52,827 nt of DNA from Periconia sp. R9002 (GCA_023627715.1 JAMAHW010000141.1:1-52827); one strand, 5' to 3'. Positions 1 to 11,789 are shown, counted from the stretch's first letter. Notes: generated by a model from the letters alone, not told the origin. Translations and numbers: made by a program.

Positions 1-84
1 TCTTTAAAAAGCTAGTATCTCTACTAGCTAAATTACTTTTAATAATTTTACCTAAGTTTTTATTTAAATTATATTAGGTATTTT
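1..84. other. AT-rich edge
   Basis: The first 84 bases are strongly A+T rich, with runs of A and T and repeated CTAGTA/TACTAG words, then change abruptly to ordinary composition. This could be the edge of a RIP-mutated repeat or an AT-rich isochore. It is cut by the window boundary, so no more can be said. Confidence 0.4.
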
Positions 85-1611
85 GGTGAGAGTGGAACTG
101 CATCAGGAAAGGGAGGTTTCCTGAGCGGGAAAGCGAGGCTCGCTTGGCAACACGCTGCTTTTGCCCGGCCCGTGCGCTGACCTCATTGCATAAAAGCGCG
201 CGTCCCTCGCCGTTCTACGCTCTACACTATTGTTCCCCTTCTTTCCAACGCCCTCTTCTTCCTGAATTGGCTACTCAATCTCCCATGCCAGGTCGTACTC
301 TCCTCTTCCTAGCGATCATGCCATCCTTGTATCGGCTACTCGCTTCTTGATTTACTGGCCTCGATAGGCGGACAGTGATGTCGCTGCACTCTATGATTTT
401 CGCAAGAACCTGACCTCCCCTCTTCTGTTGAGGTTCAGCGAGCATCTGCCGCTGCCTGGGATCTCGTCACTCCACCTCCTCCGCCTGGTTTACTCACACA
501 GCTGAGGAGCAGACCCGACTGCTCTCCGCAAATCGCTCATAGGCGGCGTTCGGTATCCTTCGTTTCCTTTGGATTCCACCTCTTCGAGCCGGCGTTCCCC
601 TCGGTGCCCGTTGATCCTGGAGACGGTCGAAATGCCACGTCATCGAATACGTGGAGCGGTGTTTAAGCCCCTCTTCCGGGCGCCCTAACGTTGTCTCAGC
701 ATGCGGCCAAATGCGGTACGATTCAGCCGAACAAACGGGGGACATGTAACACTGCAGAGTCTCGGGGGAAGCGATTGGTCTAGAGCTCTCCAAGCATCGC
801 TGAGTGTTCGTGAAAGCCTGTTTCGTTGGTGGATCACACGGGTCTGGCACGTCCAGACTACAAGCCGCCGCTCAGCCGATCGAATGGCGACTGAAGCACC
901 TACTCGCCCAAGATGTGTCGGTGTGTCAGGTTGGATGGACCTTTTGCCCGCATGACTCTGGGTAGCATGCCAGCGTCCCAGAACAGAGGAATTAGAGGCT
1001 AGAGCTGGCTCATCGCCACCGCATGGATATGCTTGAGCACCGGGCTCTCTGCATTGCCTCGTCATCGCCGCCGGAAGCACAAGATCCGAGAGTTAGATAA
1101 CGTTTGAGCTCAAGTTTGAGTTTCGGCGTCGCCGACGGGGTGAAAAGTTCGCGTTGGGACCTTCCTGATCTGCTCGCGGGATGCGGTTCAGACGGAGTGG
1201 CAATCTGCGAGTTTGTAGAGCTTGAGGCGGGCTTTGAGGGAAAGGAGATGCATGGCAGCAGCACGGTCTGCTCCCCGAAAGCCAGCGTCACACCTCCTCG
1301 ATTCCATGGCAAGCACTGACGGCGTAGTTGTGCACGCTCTTTTCCGAAAGAAAACAGGCTCCGCACGAGGGTTGCATAGCCGCCGAGCTTACGCGGCCGT
1401 AGGATTGCAGGTCGCATTCCAATCTGGTATTCCCTGGAGGATACGTTTCGAACCCCGTGCCGTACATGCTGCCTCTCAGGTGTGCATGGCCGTCCAAGCC
1501 AGCTTTCCAAGAGAATTAGCATACTCGCGTAGAAATTTGACTTGCTTAAATCGCTGCGCTCCCACGTTCTTCCCAACACCAGGCCTCCTTACAACGACGG
1601 CAGCCACAACA
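85..1611. other. No confident gene
   Basis: Several short open frames exist on both strands, but none begins with a good ATG, carries a recognisable motif or links to others through convincing splice sites. The plus-strand frames around 430-660 and 1100-1320 read like broken coding sequence, so this may be relic DNA upstream of the chromodomain gene. Confidence 0.35.
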
Positions 1612-3227
1612 ATGTCTCTCCAAACTTTTTCCACTAAGCAGCTTCAGTTTATCTCTTTTGAAGGACCACCAAAGCCCAAACAAAGCAAATACTCTAAGAA
1701 GACAACGGCGAAAGAAGACATCTGTTCTGATCTTGACGGGATTCTGAGTGCCAGGCTTAAATCAAACGCCGGGCAGGACGGCAGAGGGAATTCTACGTGC
1801 ACGCCGTCCGGGGCTAAAGTTATTGATTTGACACATTCAAGTAGGCGTCCCTTGAGCGAACGAAGAATTGCGTGTATTCTGGCATTGCATAACAACTAAT
1901 GCCTACACAGCTAACGAACTTAACTGCCAGCTCCGTGATGAGCGTGAAGTGGATGACGATCTTCTCTCGTATAATGAGGGCCTCATTTCCAACAACAAAT
2001 GCCAAAGCACGGTGCCCGAGCAATTCGTTCCAACTCCAATTTGGGAGGGCCCGTGTGATGAGAGCTCAGGTCAGTTCGCCCCTTTAAAAGCAGCCTTCCA
2101 AGTGTGATTCCTAATACCGCGAAGATAATGTGCTCGTCATCGAAGACAGCCAACCCAAATCAGAAATCGACGAAAACTGGCTGGGGGAAGGTGATATGAA
2201 CGCGCAGATAGGCACCCAGCCGGAAACCTCGTGCGATCCGGCCCAAGAGTATCGCGGCGAAGGGCCTCTTGCGGGTGCAGAAGATCCCATTATGTTGGAT
2301 GGGATTGATGGAGTGGGAGCTCAGGCTAGCGAGGCCTCGCATCGTGAAGTCACGCCAACACCGCCAACTGGAGCGGGGGTGACGATTACCGAACAGCCAA
2401 CGCAAGGAACTACTAGCTACATTCCCATGAAAGCCAAAACAATTCAGCCGTGGCGGCCGGTGGATATGAGGCACAACGGTGAGCTTACACCATGGAAAGT
2501 GTTTGTTCTATCTAACAGTAGCAAGACAAATCCGCTCCACACGAAAGCACGAGCAGCAGCAGCGGCAGCGACAGCGAATCCGATGATAGCATCGTCGATG
2601 ACAGCAGCAATCACACAATACGGCCAAGCCAGAAGCGAAAACGTTCTCTGCCAACTAAGCAGCGTGGTCAAACGCTGAGTAGGGCATTGGAACAGCGCCC
2701 CTCACCACGCCAAACTCGTAGCGAAGCGTCGAAAGCGATTCTCCCGTAGCCATCCACCATGCAACGGACTTCCGGTGCAGGACAGGCATCGCGATGTCTA
2801 TACATTGCACAGAGAAGATAACGGTAAAGGATATGCTCATGTCGGACGCCAGGTTAGGAGCAACAAACGACTTAAGCCGACACGGCGCTCTCGCCAGTCA
2901 AATGAATGCAAACGGAAGCGCTCTTGTGGTGGTATAGACAACGAAGAATACGAAGTAGCGCATATTCTTGAAGCCCGCCTACATTACAAGAAGTTGCAGT
3001 ACCGTGCCAAGTGGAGTGGCTACGGGCCTGACCCGGTGTGGTACGCCGCGTCTAACTTTAAAAGAAGCCCATATAAACTTCGTGAGTTCCACGCAGCCAA
3101 CCCTACCTGCCCCGGGCCTCCAGAAAGGCTGAATTGGTGGATAAGATGTTGGGAGGAGGACAGAGATGCGGGTGATCATCCGGATGACAATAGACCTAAG
3201 AGGTCAGACGGAGGAAGCAGGGCATAG
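1612..3227 (+). CDS. Chromodomain protein, five-exon model
   Basis: Proposed exons are 1612-1873, 1911-2069, 2125-2478, 2526-2745 and 2786-3227, giving 478 residues. All four introns (37, 55, 47 and 40 nt) are GT..AG and keep phase. The first has a CTAAT branch site and the second CCTAAT. The middle is low-complexity and rich in Ser, Asp and Lys (serine/acidic block, then KRKR). A chromodomain-like segment lies at about residues 385-440, starting EEYEVAHILEAR and with the typical YRAKWSGY core, followed by a conserved tail rich in Pro and Trp. Chromodomains bind methylated histone tails, so a nuclear, chromatin-bound role is inferred. This chromodomain-plus-tail type is common in fungal accessory and transposon-associated regions. 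A degraded second copy of the tail is at 34917-35182. The 37-nt first intron is unusually short. A degenerate relic remains possible. Confidence 0.5.
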
Positions 3228-4346
3228 TGATAATTGCCAATAGTCCTTGGTTCGGGTAGAACACAGTTTGTTTTGCCAAGGTGTATCGCTCATTCTAGTG
3301 CTTAGCTTCATGTCTTGCGGTCAAGCTCTATTGTTCATGTCAGTGAACTCTTGACCGCATTGCTACCCATCAAGAGACCACCTTGTTCTCGCAGACAGGT
3401 ATAGCCCTATCAACACTCCGCCATCACCCTTGCGGGGTCGCCAAAGGGGCCATGAGTCCACCAAGATGTTTTGTTACAGCACCTTGCGCGGCAAAGGAGA
3501 TCTCGCTCGTCTTGCCCGCCCACCTACCCTGAGCATTTGCTGAAGCTGTGCGCCAGCGGGGGTTGCGTCTCGTCAGCGGTGCCGCACTGTTCGGTTGCGA
3601 TGGGAGCGCTTCATGGAGGATGGCGCGAAGATGCCCCCACAGATTTGTTTATGGGATACGCCAACACACAGTCTGTATGGAGGTCTGTCTCATTTCGCGT
3701 ATAGGGAGTGTGAGGGGCAGATGAGGCTTGGCATCAATTGTATCATCAAAGAAAAATTCTTTCCCGTCCACTATTGCGCGCACATAGCTGCAATGCTAAG
3801 AGTCGTGTTTTTCGCATTACGAATGAATATGGTAGCCCTCACGTTACGGCCAAGAAACTACAATGAGCCGGAACAACCTCGGTAGCCCAGTCACCACAGT
3901 GGGACTTCCGGGCACCGATATCTATAACTTGGCTGTCATCTCAACTGCTTGCCTCCGCCACCTCTGGACATCGCCCCTCTTTCCAGACTCACCTCGTACT
4001 AATACTAGGCTATCGCTGTGGGACAGGGTCCAACAATCGCGAAAGTATTAATAGCCGTTGATTCACGCCGTTCTCTGCATTGCGAGCAGCGGATTCTCGC
4101 TTACCACTTGGGTTCCAGTGGCGCCATAGTAGCTGGGTACTGCAGGGCGATGCAATTGGTTCTAGTCCACTGGGTAGTGCACGAGCGTTGTAAAGTCTAA
4201 CGCCTGACTCACTAGGTGGTTTCATAGCTGATTAGCCCGCTAGGTGGGGTCTAGTCTGTGGTTTGCGTTTAAATTGTGGAAACCCCAGAATTTACTGACG
4301 GAAATTACTTATTTCAGCTCACCCCTACACCATTCCGGACTGCACA
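3228..4346. other. Intergenic, no gene seen
   Basis: Only short frames without motifs or convincing splice signals. The interval serves as 3' flank of the chromodomain gene and 5' flank of the kinase-like gene. No repeat was recognised. Confidence 0.4.
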
Positions 4347-5093
4347 ATGGAAATTCTCGACCAAGCGGAGGTCTTCATTGAAACGGGTAATGACTCTGAA
4401 TTCGGCTACACGAGCATCATAATTCAGCAATATGGCAAAATTTTCTACGCGGAAAGCCCACATCGGCTTCAACCTCACTCCAAAGTCGACATCAGCGAAG
4501 CGAGTTTGTTCGAAATACCCGTCGACAAGATTTGGCCCAGGTGGAATCCAAATCTAACTCGAGCTCCTCAACAGCTGCCTCCGAACATCTACGTTAAGAA
4601 GCCGAGCTTTCTAGGCTTTGATCCTGCGACGTCCTCCGAACTCGGTAATCAGCTTTTAGTGGAAGCCGAAGTGTGCCAGATTCTCATGGCACATCCACAT
4701 CCGAATATCGCGAAATATCTAGGGTGTGCTGTTGAAGATGGAGTTATAAAAGGTCTCTGTTTTATGAAGTATCCTATAACTCTGGCGCAAAAACTACAAA
4801 TGGGGGAATCTGTCGACATCGATCGGTGTGTTGAGGGCATTGAAAGTGGAATCTGCCATTTACACACTCTTGGCTTCGTACACAACGACCTAAGTCCTTA
4901 CAACATTATGATGGATGGTGATGACCCTATCATTATCGATTTTGACTCTACCAGGCGAAAAGGCGAAGAGCTGGGTTGGAAGCAGGGCACCCCAGGCTGG
5001 ACCAAGGAAGGTACGCGGTATGCAAATCCCGATAACGACTTCTATAGCATATCAAAGCTCCGTGAGTTCATGGGGAAAATGGGGCATAAGTAA
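4347..5093 (+). CDS. Protein kinase-like protein
   Basis: An uninterrupted ORF of 248 residues starting at ATG 4347 in an ACAATGG context. The kinase-like fold is supported by VKK (candidate ATP-anchoring Lys84/85), a helix-C-like acidic stretch LVEAEVCQIL (Glu106/108), HPNIAKYLG, a catalytic-loop motif HNDLSPYN (His179-Asn180-Asp181), and DFD (198-200) in place of DFG. The HND and DFD variants and the small size match fungal protein-kinase-like families that expand in accessory regions, where substrates are mostly unknown. There is no glycine-rich loop of classic form and the C-lobe is short, ending about 48 residues after DFD. It could be a reduced kinase or a pseudokinase. No signal peptide or membrane segment is visible, so a cytosolic location is inferred. 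Confidence 0.8.
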   Translation: MEILDQAEVFIETGNDSEFGYTSIIIQQYGKIFYAESPHRLQPHSKVDISEASLFEIPVDKIWPRWNPNLTRAPQQLPPNIYVKKPSFLGFDPATSSELGNQLLVEAEVCQILMAHPHPNIAKYLGCAVEDGVIKGLCFMKYPITLAQKLQMGESVDIDRCVEGIESGICHLHTLGFVHNDLSPYNIMMDGDDPIIIDFDSTRRKGEELGWKQGTPGWTKEGTRYANPDNDFYSISKLREFMGKMGHK

Positions 5094-5655
5094 AGCATCT
5101 TCATTGTCAAACTAATTAAAAGGACCGTTCTGTTTGTGATGAACACTCAGCGAGCAAAAAGAGTGACTGCCTTCTCCATAGCATCAAGCCCGCAAATACT
5201 CCCCGAAATACCAGTTGTATGTTATGTGCTTCACATGCCTAACGCATATTAATCCAGAAACTTATTGCTCACATTTAGAAACTCACCTATTCATTTTTTA
5301 TTTGCGGAAGAGTATTTGCACTCTGCGTTCTGGCAATCCCAGGTCTTGACATTGCGTCTTACTCCATCAGTTCCGACAACAGAGCGGAAATCGCAGGCGT
5401 TGATGGGTGGCTCAAATTCAGTGCTTGCCATTGTTCGCACAATATTGAAGAATAATATGATGAGTATGGAGATGAGATGTATCTGGGTTGGGGCGAGATT
5501 GAGTATAGGTTTCCTACTGAGATTCGCCTTCCTTAAATAGAAGGAATCTCTCCAATAAGTGCCAGTAAACTTTGGGTTGTAATGATTTGCGTAAAGTACT
5601 TGCTGCATTACTACAATAAGGGTCGGGACTCTGATAGGCAACAATGAATGGTGTT
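5094..5655. other. Intergenic with one doubtful small ORF
   Basis: No confident gene. A minus-strand ORF from ATG 5431 to 5291 could encode 46 residues with three cysteines, beginning MASTEFEPPINACDF. It has no recognised family and may be chance. Confidence 0.25.
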
Positions 5656-5781
5656 CGCCCTGCGCGAGACTGCTCACCCTGCGCGAGACTGCTCACCCTG
5701 CGCGAGACTGCTCACCCTGCGCGAGACTGCTCACCCTGCGCACAACTGCTCACCCTGCGCACAACTGCTCACCTTGCGTAC
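5656..5781. repeat. 19-bp minisatellite
   Basis: About six and a half head-to-tail copies of a 19-bp unit, GCTCACCCTGCGCGAGACT. The first copies are nearly identical. The last two have CACAACT in place of GAGACT, and the final one decays to CACCTTGCGTACG. Because 19 is not a multiple of 3, any reading frame through it cycles through three different peptides, so the ORF crossing it is not a gene. The core GCTCA..CTGCG is shared with the 17-bp array at 8836-8922. Confidence 0.9.
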
Positions 5782-6443
5782 GCCAAGACGCTAGCAAGTG
5801 GCGCCCCGCTCAACTACTTTAACCACACTGAATTGCAAGGTAGATAATAATACGATTCGATAACACTATCAAAACACCGCTGGTCTTATCAGGGTTGAGT
5901 TATTGGCTACGTATGCGAAACCTAAGAGCCCCCGCCAGCTACCATTCATACGGATATTCAGCTTGTGAAATGATCGGCTATGGTCCTTCAAGGCAAAGCG
6001 ATGCATGCTTTGCTATTTCGAGCCTGAAGAGGTCTCCTCCGTGTCCCGTGTCCCCTTGCCATGACATAGACCACAGTCGAAATCGCCTTGTTTCCCAGTG
6101 CCGCCGCACAAAGGACAATCAGACATCGGTATCTAAAAGAGAACCTGCACGTTAGCGCAAGTATATACTCAACCAAAGGGGAGAAATACCGCTTTAGGTA
6201 GGGCAGATCAATAAATTGTCGTAGATGGTGGCAGAAGCGTGGACGGTTTTGTGGATGGTGTATTTGCGTATTGTGAAAGCTGAGTGATTGAGTTCATGCG
6301 ATGAGGAAGCTGCTGCTTATATCGTTCTGACTTCTGACTAGAACGTGGCAATCTCGGTTGGGTAGCCGTTGGGCACTGACCACCCAACCGTACAGTCCAA
6401 CCGACCGGTTCCACACCAGCTCCAACTCATCCACACAACTACA
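5782..6443. other. Intergenic, likely promoter side of the zinc-finger gene
   Basis: No gene recognised. The last 200 bases before ATG 6444 contain C/T-rich tracts and CCAACC/CAACC words, as is common in ascomycete promoters. Confidence 0.3.
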
Positions 6444-7657
6444 ATGATGTCCTGCGAACCGGAGCAGCGATTGGGCTGCCAAAGTTGCTACAAGCTATAT
6501 GAGAAAGTCCAGTGTATTGAGGTTAGTTAATTATATATCTTTCGAGCGTTATTAACAGCCTGTGTAGTCACTCGTCCGACAGCTACTCGTCGAATGGCGG
6601 CAAACCAACCCACATTCGAACCCAGCTTCAGCTTCGGATGATTACAATGATAATGAGAGCGACGAGGATAATTTTAGCGATCGCAATGATGACACTGGGA
6701 AAAAAGATAGTCTGAATAAGGAGAATGGCATCGAAGACAATATGTCACCCCCCTGCGAAGATAGGCCAGAATCAACAACAATATCTTGCCCTCATCCCGA
6801 CTGTTCAGAAAAGCCGCCATATGCCCAAAGAAGGAATATGATGCGACACTTTACCAATCGTACGCCCCTCGAACTACATACATGAGCTACTTAAAAGCAT
6901 TTGCTAACAGATGTTGTGTTGCGGGTAGATGTAAGCTGCAGAGAGACCTGCGTCTTCTGTAGCCGTTCATTTTCGAAAGTGCGACAGTACATCAATCATT
7001 TCGAGAAATGTAAAACACGAAACAGTAGAAACGTCAATTTCACTGAATTGAGTAAGATCGCAGGCAAGCGAATGCAATTTCTACGCCAAAAAACCACTCA
7101 AGAGCTGAACGAAAAGTCTACAAAGGTCCGGAATCTGGACAAAGTTCAGGTTGGTACGAAGCGCAAGTTGGAATACGCGATGCCAGAATCCCAGAGACGA
7201 GGCAGCGTAGGTGAAGATGTCCCAAATTCTGATATCAGTGACAATATTACCCTTCCCAGACTTTCGACAAACACAGGTCTGTAAATCCCCTCTCTCTCCG
7301 TATTACCGTGGTTCTAACATGGTTATAGTGTTGGCATCCCCTTCAGTCCATGTACTTCCTCAATGGAACGAGCATGAGGACGACCACGCTATGCGAGCTA
7401 GCGAACTTTCGACCAATCTTGCGAATACTCAACCTCAGATGGAACCGTATGCTGAGTCGGGTTTTCGAGCACCCTTCATTGATGCTCGCACATTAGACTG
7501 GAGTCATCCTTATTTAATGGAATCCAACGTTGGTACAGATTCATTTGCAGAATCGATGGGAGTTAATATGGGTGGTTTTGATCTTCGGGGGTCTACAAAC
7601 AGTAACATAGGACTAACAACATTCTATCAAGTTGAGGGTATCAGCGACTCCATTTAG
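6444..7657 (+). CDS. C2H2-type zinc-finger protein, four exons
   Basis: Model: exons 6444-6521, 6568-6859, 6911-7276 and 7329-7657 (354 residues). Introns of 46, 51 and 52 nt are GT..AG and in phase. Two finger-like motifs are seen. The first is C100-x4-C105-x14-H120-x3-H124, whose last histidine codon is split by the second intron. The second is C137-x2-C140-x12-H153-x3-C157, a C2HC variant. An acidic Asp/Asn-rich linker (about 50-90) precedes them, and a basic GTKRK stretch follows near residue 205. The C-terminal third is Ser/Asn/Met rich and resembles an activation region. A nuclear DNA-binding role is inferred from the fingers; target genes are unknown. The N-terminal CxxC (CQSC) followed by leucine-rich sequence resembles a helper motif seen in fungal regulators. 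Its stop codon overlaps that of the convergent gene on the other strand. Confidence 0.7.
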
Positions 7658-8458
7658 GTTATGTTCCGTTTGGCTTCAGGCGGCAACTCAACAAACTCAA
7701 AATTCATGCTTATCTTATCACTCATCTCCACCACCTTCTGCCTTATACTCCTTGTTCCAGGGAGCAGCATTTTTTTCCATGACTTGAGCTCTTCTTCCAC
7801 AGCAAATCCGGCCATAATCGTCGCTCCTTGCGTTATGCTAAAACCAAGTCTGCTATCAAAGATAGCTCTATAATTTATTAGGCGATATTCAATAATGTTA
7901 TAATGAAGCTAGCTTACAAGCCACCTTCCTTCATTGGAATCTCAAATCGTTCGATATGGTCCTTTTTCAAACTCTCCTCTTGAACTTCCAATAGCCCAAT
8001 ACTCGCAGGTTTGGTATGTAAGGGCGAGAGGTGCGAGGCCTTATAATATACCATTCTAGAGCTGGAGGGTAATAATTGAACAACTAAAGCCTTAGGCTTA
8101 TCCTTTTCTCTGTATATTCCTCCTGGATTTTCGGTCGACTCGGTCGTGGTATTGCTCATGAAGGAAAAGACGTGATATGGATCGGGGCCGTACGCTTTTA
8201 TGAAGCCCAAGCCAGGCTGCTCGAGGCAAGAGTCTATTACTTTTCGAACACGCTAATGTCGTCAGAAGATACTTTTGGAGTTTGCTATGTGCTCACCGTG
8301 TCGTCAAGAATACTCTCTCGAATGAAATCGAGGCCCTCCTCCGTCTGGAAAGGGAAGTTCTTCCTATCGAACTCACATACCCTTCTTCCGATTATTGAGT
8401 CTTCCAAAAGGAAGACGCCTTCCTTTAGAACCGAAGTCTTTGGATCTTCTGAATCCAT
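7654..8458 (-). CDS. Conserved-looking hypothetical protein, three exons
   Basis: Minus-strand model: exons 8458-8297, 8252-7918 and 7852-7654 give 231 residues. Introns are 44 nt (GTGAGC..TTAG) and 65 nt (GTAAGC..GATAG). The last acceptor is a TAGCAG tandem site, so one residue is uncertain. Phase is kept throughout and the joins read naturally (SILDDT joined to RVRKVIDSCL). No domain was recognised. The protein is soluble, mixed alpha/beta in character and has no signal peptide or membrane segment. A central segment contains YGPDPYHVFSFM, and the last exon is helix-like with charged repeats (EEELKSWKKML). The stop triplet overlaps the stop of the convergent zinc-finger gene, so the two transcripts must overlap at their 3' ends. 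Confidence 0.6.
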
Positions 8459-9275
8459 ATATTAACGTGGTGGTTCTCAACTCGGGGTGGTGTGTGCAGA
8501 ATTCAGAGCGGGGTTGAGGCTAGTACAAACTGCGCCACATAATAATATTTGTAATCTGATTGTTGAGCCCCAACCGGAAGCGATACCGAAATGGGTTATG
8601 CATTGCTACTGAGCGAATATTCACTTATAATTGAGGCCTTCAGCCACACATTTGCGCACGACAACAACAGACCGCGCAGCACCAAAATTTGTACTGCAAA
8701 AGTTAGAGATTGTCAAACCAGATGCAAGGATTCAATTCCACTCAAAATCGATTTTTGTTGTCTCACCTGGTTTGGTGATGGCAAACCTGGTATGGATGTG
8801 CAACACCAGTCGCTTGTCCAACCCTAGTACACGCCCAAGCTGCTCAGGCTGCGAACGTGCTCAGGCTGCGAACGCGCTCAGGCTGCGAACGTGCTCAGGC
8901 TGCGAACATTCTCAAGCTGCGGATATGCATGACTTTAGTATGTGGAAATACCGATGAATTGATACTGGCCCATATGGACCTTCATGGATGGAGCACTGCA
9001 GCAACTCCATACAATCAACGCTGAGAGCCACCATTCGGTCTGCAAGCCTCTTCTGCAGCACATCACCCTTATGCGGGGCATGAACTGCTCAGCGACAATT
9101 ATCACACATTGACGCAAGGTAGGGTCCATTGGACATCACATCGGTTAGCACGCGTCTGGTTCCTCGGAAAGGCCCATCAGCCTGTGCTCGAAAGGTATAA
9201 GAACGTCTGTTCAACCCTCGAGAACGATATATATGGATGTAACGATTCCTTCCACCCAATTCCAAACTCTCCAAT
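8459..9275. other. Intergenic with a minisatellite
   Basis: No confident gene apart from the 17-bp repeat described separately. A short ATG-started frame at 8591-8827 has no motif. The last 100 bases contain a CTCGAGAACGATATATATGG stretch that could hold the promoter of the BCS1-like gene. Confidence 0.35.
8836..8922. repeat. 17-bp minisatellite
   Basis: Five head-to-tail copies of GGCTGCGAACGTGCTCA (17 bp). Single substitutions occur in the middle (GTG, GCG, ATT) and the last copy is decayed (AGCTGCGGATAT). The unit shares GCTCA..CTGCG with the 19-bp array 3 kb upstream. Confidence 0.85.
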
Positions 9276-10846
9276 ATGGCTTCACTCAGCAATGCTAGCC
9301 CTGCCCACAATCAGTCTTTCCTATTCGATCAGATGCCCCTTCTGGACCTCTTCTTCCCCGGCCTCGCCCCTGCAACCTCCCCTGCATGGTCCCTTCTTAC
9401 TGGCGGCTCAAGCATCTATAGTCGGGTGCTTTGCATCGGTGGTTTGCTTCTGTTGTTCGGGAAGTATGCTTCAGAATATGTAGAGAAGTTGGTGGAAACC
9501 TACCTTTGTCAGTAAATCCGGCCCGAGCAACAATGGTATTGACCCCTAACAGGCCTACAGTGTCAAAGATTGAGGTACCCTATGGCGATGAAGCTTACGA
9601 GATGCTCATTTCCTGGGTGTGCTCCCAACCATTTGCTCCATCGGCACGAGCTTCCCTTGTCAAAGTCGACCACAAATCATCCGCAGATGTGAATGGATCC
9701 ATCAACAAAAAGCCACTTCACTACTCTCCATGCAACGGTCGCTCTTTCTTCTGGCATAACGGCAGGCTGTTCATGTTTACACGCCATCGGAGTCAAGGAC
9801 AGTTTGGTACCACCAAAGAAGAAGTCACTCTATCTTACTTCGGACGGAATCCAAATGTTTTGAGGGAGCTTTTCGGTGAATGCCGCCGCCATTATATGGG
9901 GCTTGTCGAGAACAAAACTTGCGTCTTCGAGCATCAAGGGGATACGTGGAAACTGTCCAAATCGAGGAGTAAGAGAGACATAGCAACTGTGGTCATTAAA
10001 AAAGAAACGAAAAAGATGTTACTCGATGATATGTCCGACTTTCTTGATCCTCAGACAAGATTATGGTACTGCAAGCGTAGTCTACCTTACCAACGAGGAT
10101 ATCTCTTCTATGGACTACCAGGAACCGGAAAATCAAGCTTCAGTATTTCCATTGCAGGGCGATTCGATTTAGACCTCTACATGCTCAGCATTCCTAGCCT
10201 CACCGACAGGAGCCTGAAAAGTCTTTTCGCCGATCTTCCACAGAAGTGCGTTGTCTTACTGGAAGATGTTGATGCGGTTGGCCTGACACGGGAACAAGAT
10301 GCCGACACGGACGCTAGTCCAAGTGGGACTCCTCGAAAGTCAGACAATAAAGTTTCACTATCAACCGTCCTCAATGTCCTCGACGGTGTAGGTTCATCAG
10401 ACGGACGAGTATTGATCATGACCACCAATCACATTGGAAGCCTAGATCCTGCGCTCATTCGCCCTGGGCGTGCAGACATGAAAGTCGAGTTTCAGTTGGC
10501 TGATAGAGACATGATCAGCCAATTGTTCTTCTTCATATATGGCTCTAAGCCGTCCAATGATGTCGACTACGATGAATCTGGGAGTAGCATCAGCCAGGGG
10601 GAGAAAGACTACATCATACAGAATGGCGAGTTGCATCAACTGGCACAGGAGTTTGCGGCCAAGATACCGGAATCGGAGTTTAGCCCAGCCGAAATCATGT
10701 CCTTTCTGCTGGCGAACAAGCACTCACCCCGTCGTGCTGTTGCTGGGGTGGGTGATTGGATGGAGAGGAACCGAGAAGAAAGGAAGAGAGCCCTCCGAAC
10801 AAATTCGTGGGCGCTCGATGGCAACGACGAATCAGACGACCATTGA
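9276..10846 (+). CDS. BCS1-like AAA ATPase
   Basis: Exons 9276-9511 and 9553-10846 encode 509 residues. The 41-nt intron (GTAAAT..CTAACAG) joins CQ to PTVSKIEVPY in frame. A single membrane segment lies near residues 49-65 (LCIGGLLLLF), followed by a BCS1-type N-domain and an AAA module. The module has Walker A GLPGTGKSS (266-274), Walker B CVVLLEDVDA (311-320) and a sensor/arginine-finger region with TTNHIGSLDPALIRPGRADM. In yeast, Bcs1 sits in the mitochondrial inner membrane and translocates the folded Rieske protein into complex III. Fungi carry many accessory paralogues of unknown client, and this one, in a transposon-rich region, is more likely a paralogue than the housekeeping copy. 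The C-terminus is charged (NREERKRALR) and acidic at the very end. Length is close to the family norm. Confidence 0.85.
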
Positions 10847-11789
10847 TAGTGTTTGGTCGGAATCTCAAGTATAGCAGTCATTTCAGTAGACCACATTCCT
10901 TTAGCACGTTTGATCTGTCGCAATTAGTCAATCTCTTAGCCATTTTCTTGTCATGAACATTCAGTGGAATGAAATGTGCCCACTTGTGTATGTTGCGATG
11001 TGCGTCCTTTGACCCAGTGCATTGTGAAAGTTAGGCATTAACATCGCTGGGGTCACGATCGGTCGGTGCGTATGTAGAATCAGGGCAAACAGGTATTCGT
11101 ATCGCTGAAAGCTGTTAGCTGCAGTAGAAAAGCGTGGCAGACTTTCTTGCCTCTGAGCTGAGACCGTTGATCGGGTTTCCTGCTGGGGGGGGTCGTTCCA
11201 CGAGGTTTGGGCGATGCACAGGTGTAAAAGGAACGAGGAGTCTTGAGAACGATGGGGTCATGCATCAGGATGAAGTACATTCCTTGTCTGTCTGTTTTGA
11301 TTGATTATGAATGAGAAACGTATCTTTTCGTTTCATCGTACAGTTCCGGATTCGGAACCCTCGCCTTTCGCCTCCTAATGAAATTGTGTCAACGCTCTAT
11401 CGTACAATACATTTGCGCTTAGAGATGGAGCCCGAATCTGGCTCCTCTAATGACTAGATGGCGCTTGCTAAAATTAGAATAGTCATGCCACTCTTAGACT
11501 ACAGGGATGAGGTGTGTGATATGGCCGCTGATAACGTCGGAGCTACTCACGCTACGGCAACGCAGGGACCGAGCTCCGAGCGCTGCCAAGCTAAAGAGAA
11601 CCAAAACAAACAAGATGCGTCTGGTTGCGTTTGGTCTCCCACGACCTTCGCATCCATCCATTATGAGCAGCATCTAGCCCAAGGCATTTAGCTAGCACTT
11701 GTCTCCCGGTTCACTATCTGCTATCGCTCCGAAACGCACCGAGACAGCTACCGTCAACGAATCCACCTAGACATCCTACCATTATCGCC
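10847..11789. other. Intergenic, no confident gene
   Basis: Short frames only. An ATG-started frame at 11458-11691 (77 codons) has no motif. The sequence just before 11790 (CTACCATTATCGCC) is a typical start context for the next gene. Confidence 0.35.

Noticed and set aside
5644..5847. ORF made of RDCSPCARLLTL-type repeats
   Set aside because: It is a translation of the 19-bp minisatellite, which changes frame every unit; no gene signal.
5656..8922. CRISPR-like arrays
   Set aside because: Units are contiguous with no unique spacers and the genome is eukaryotic.
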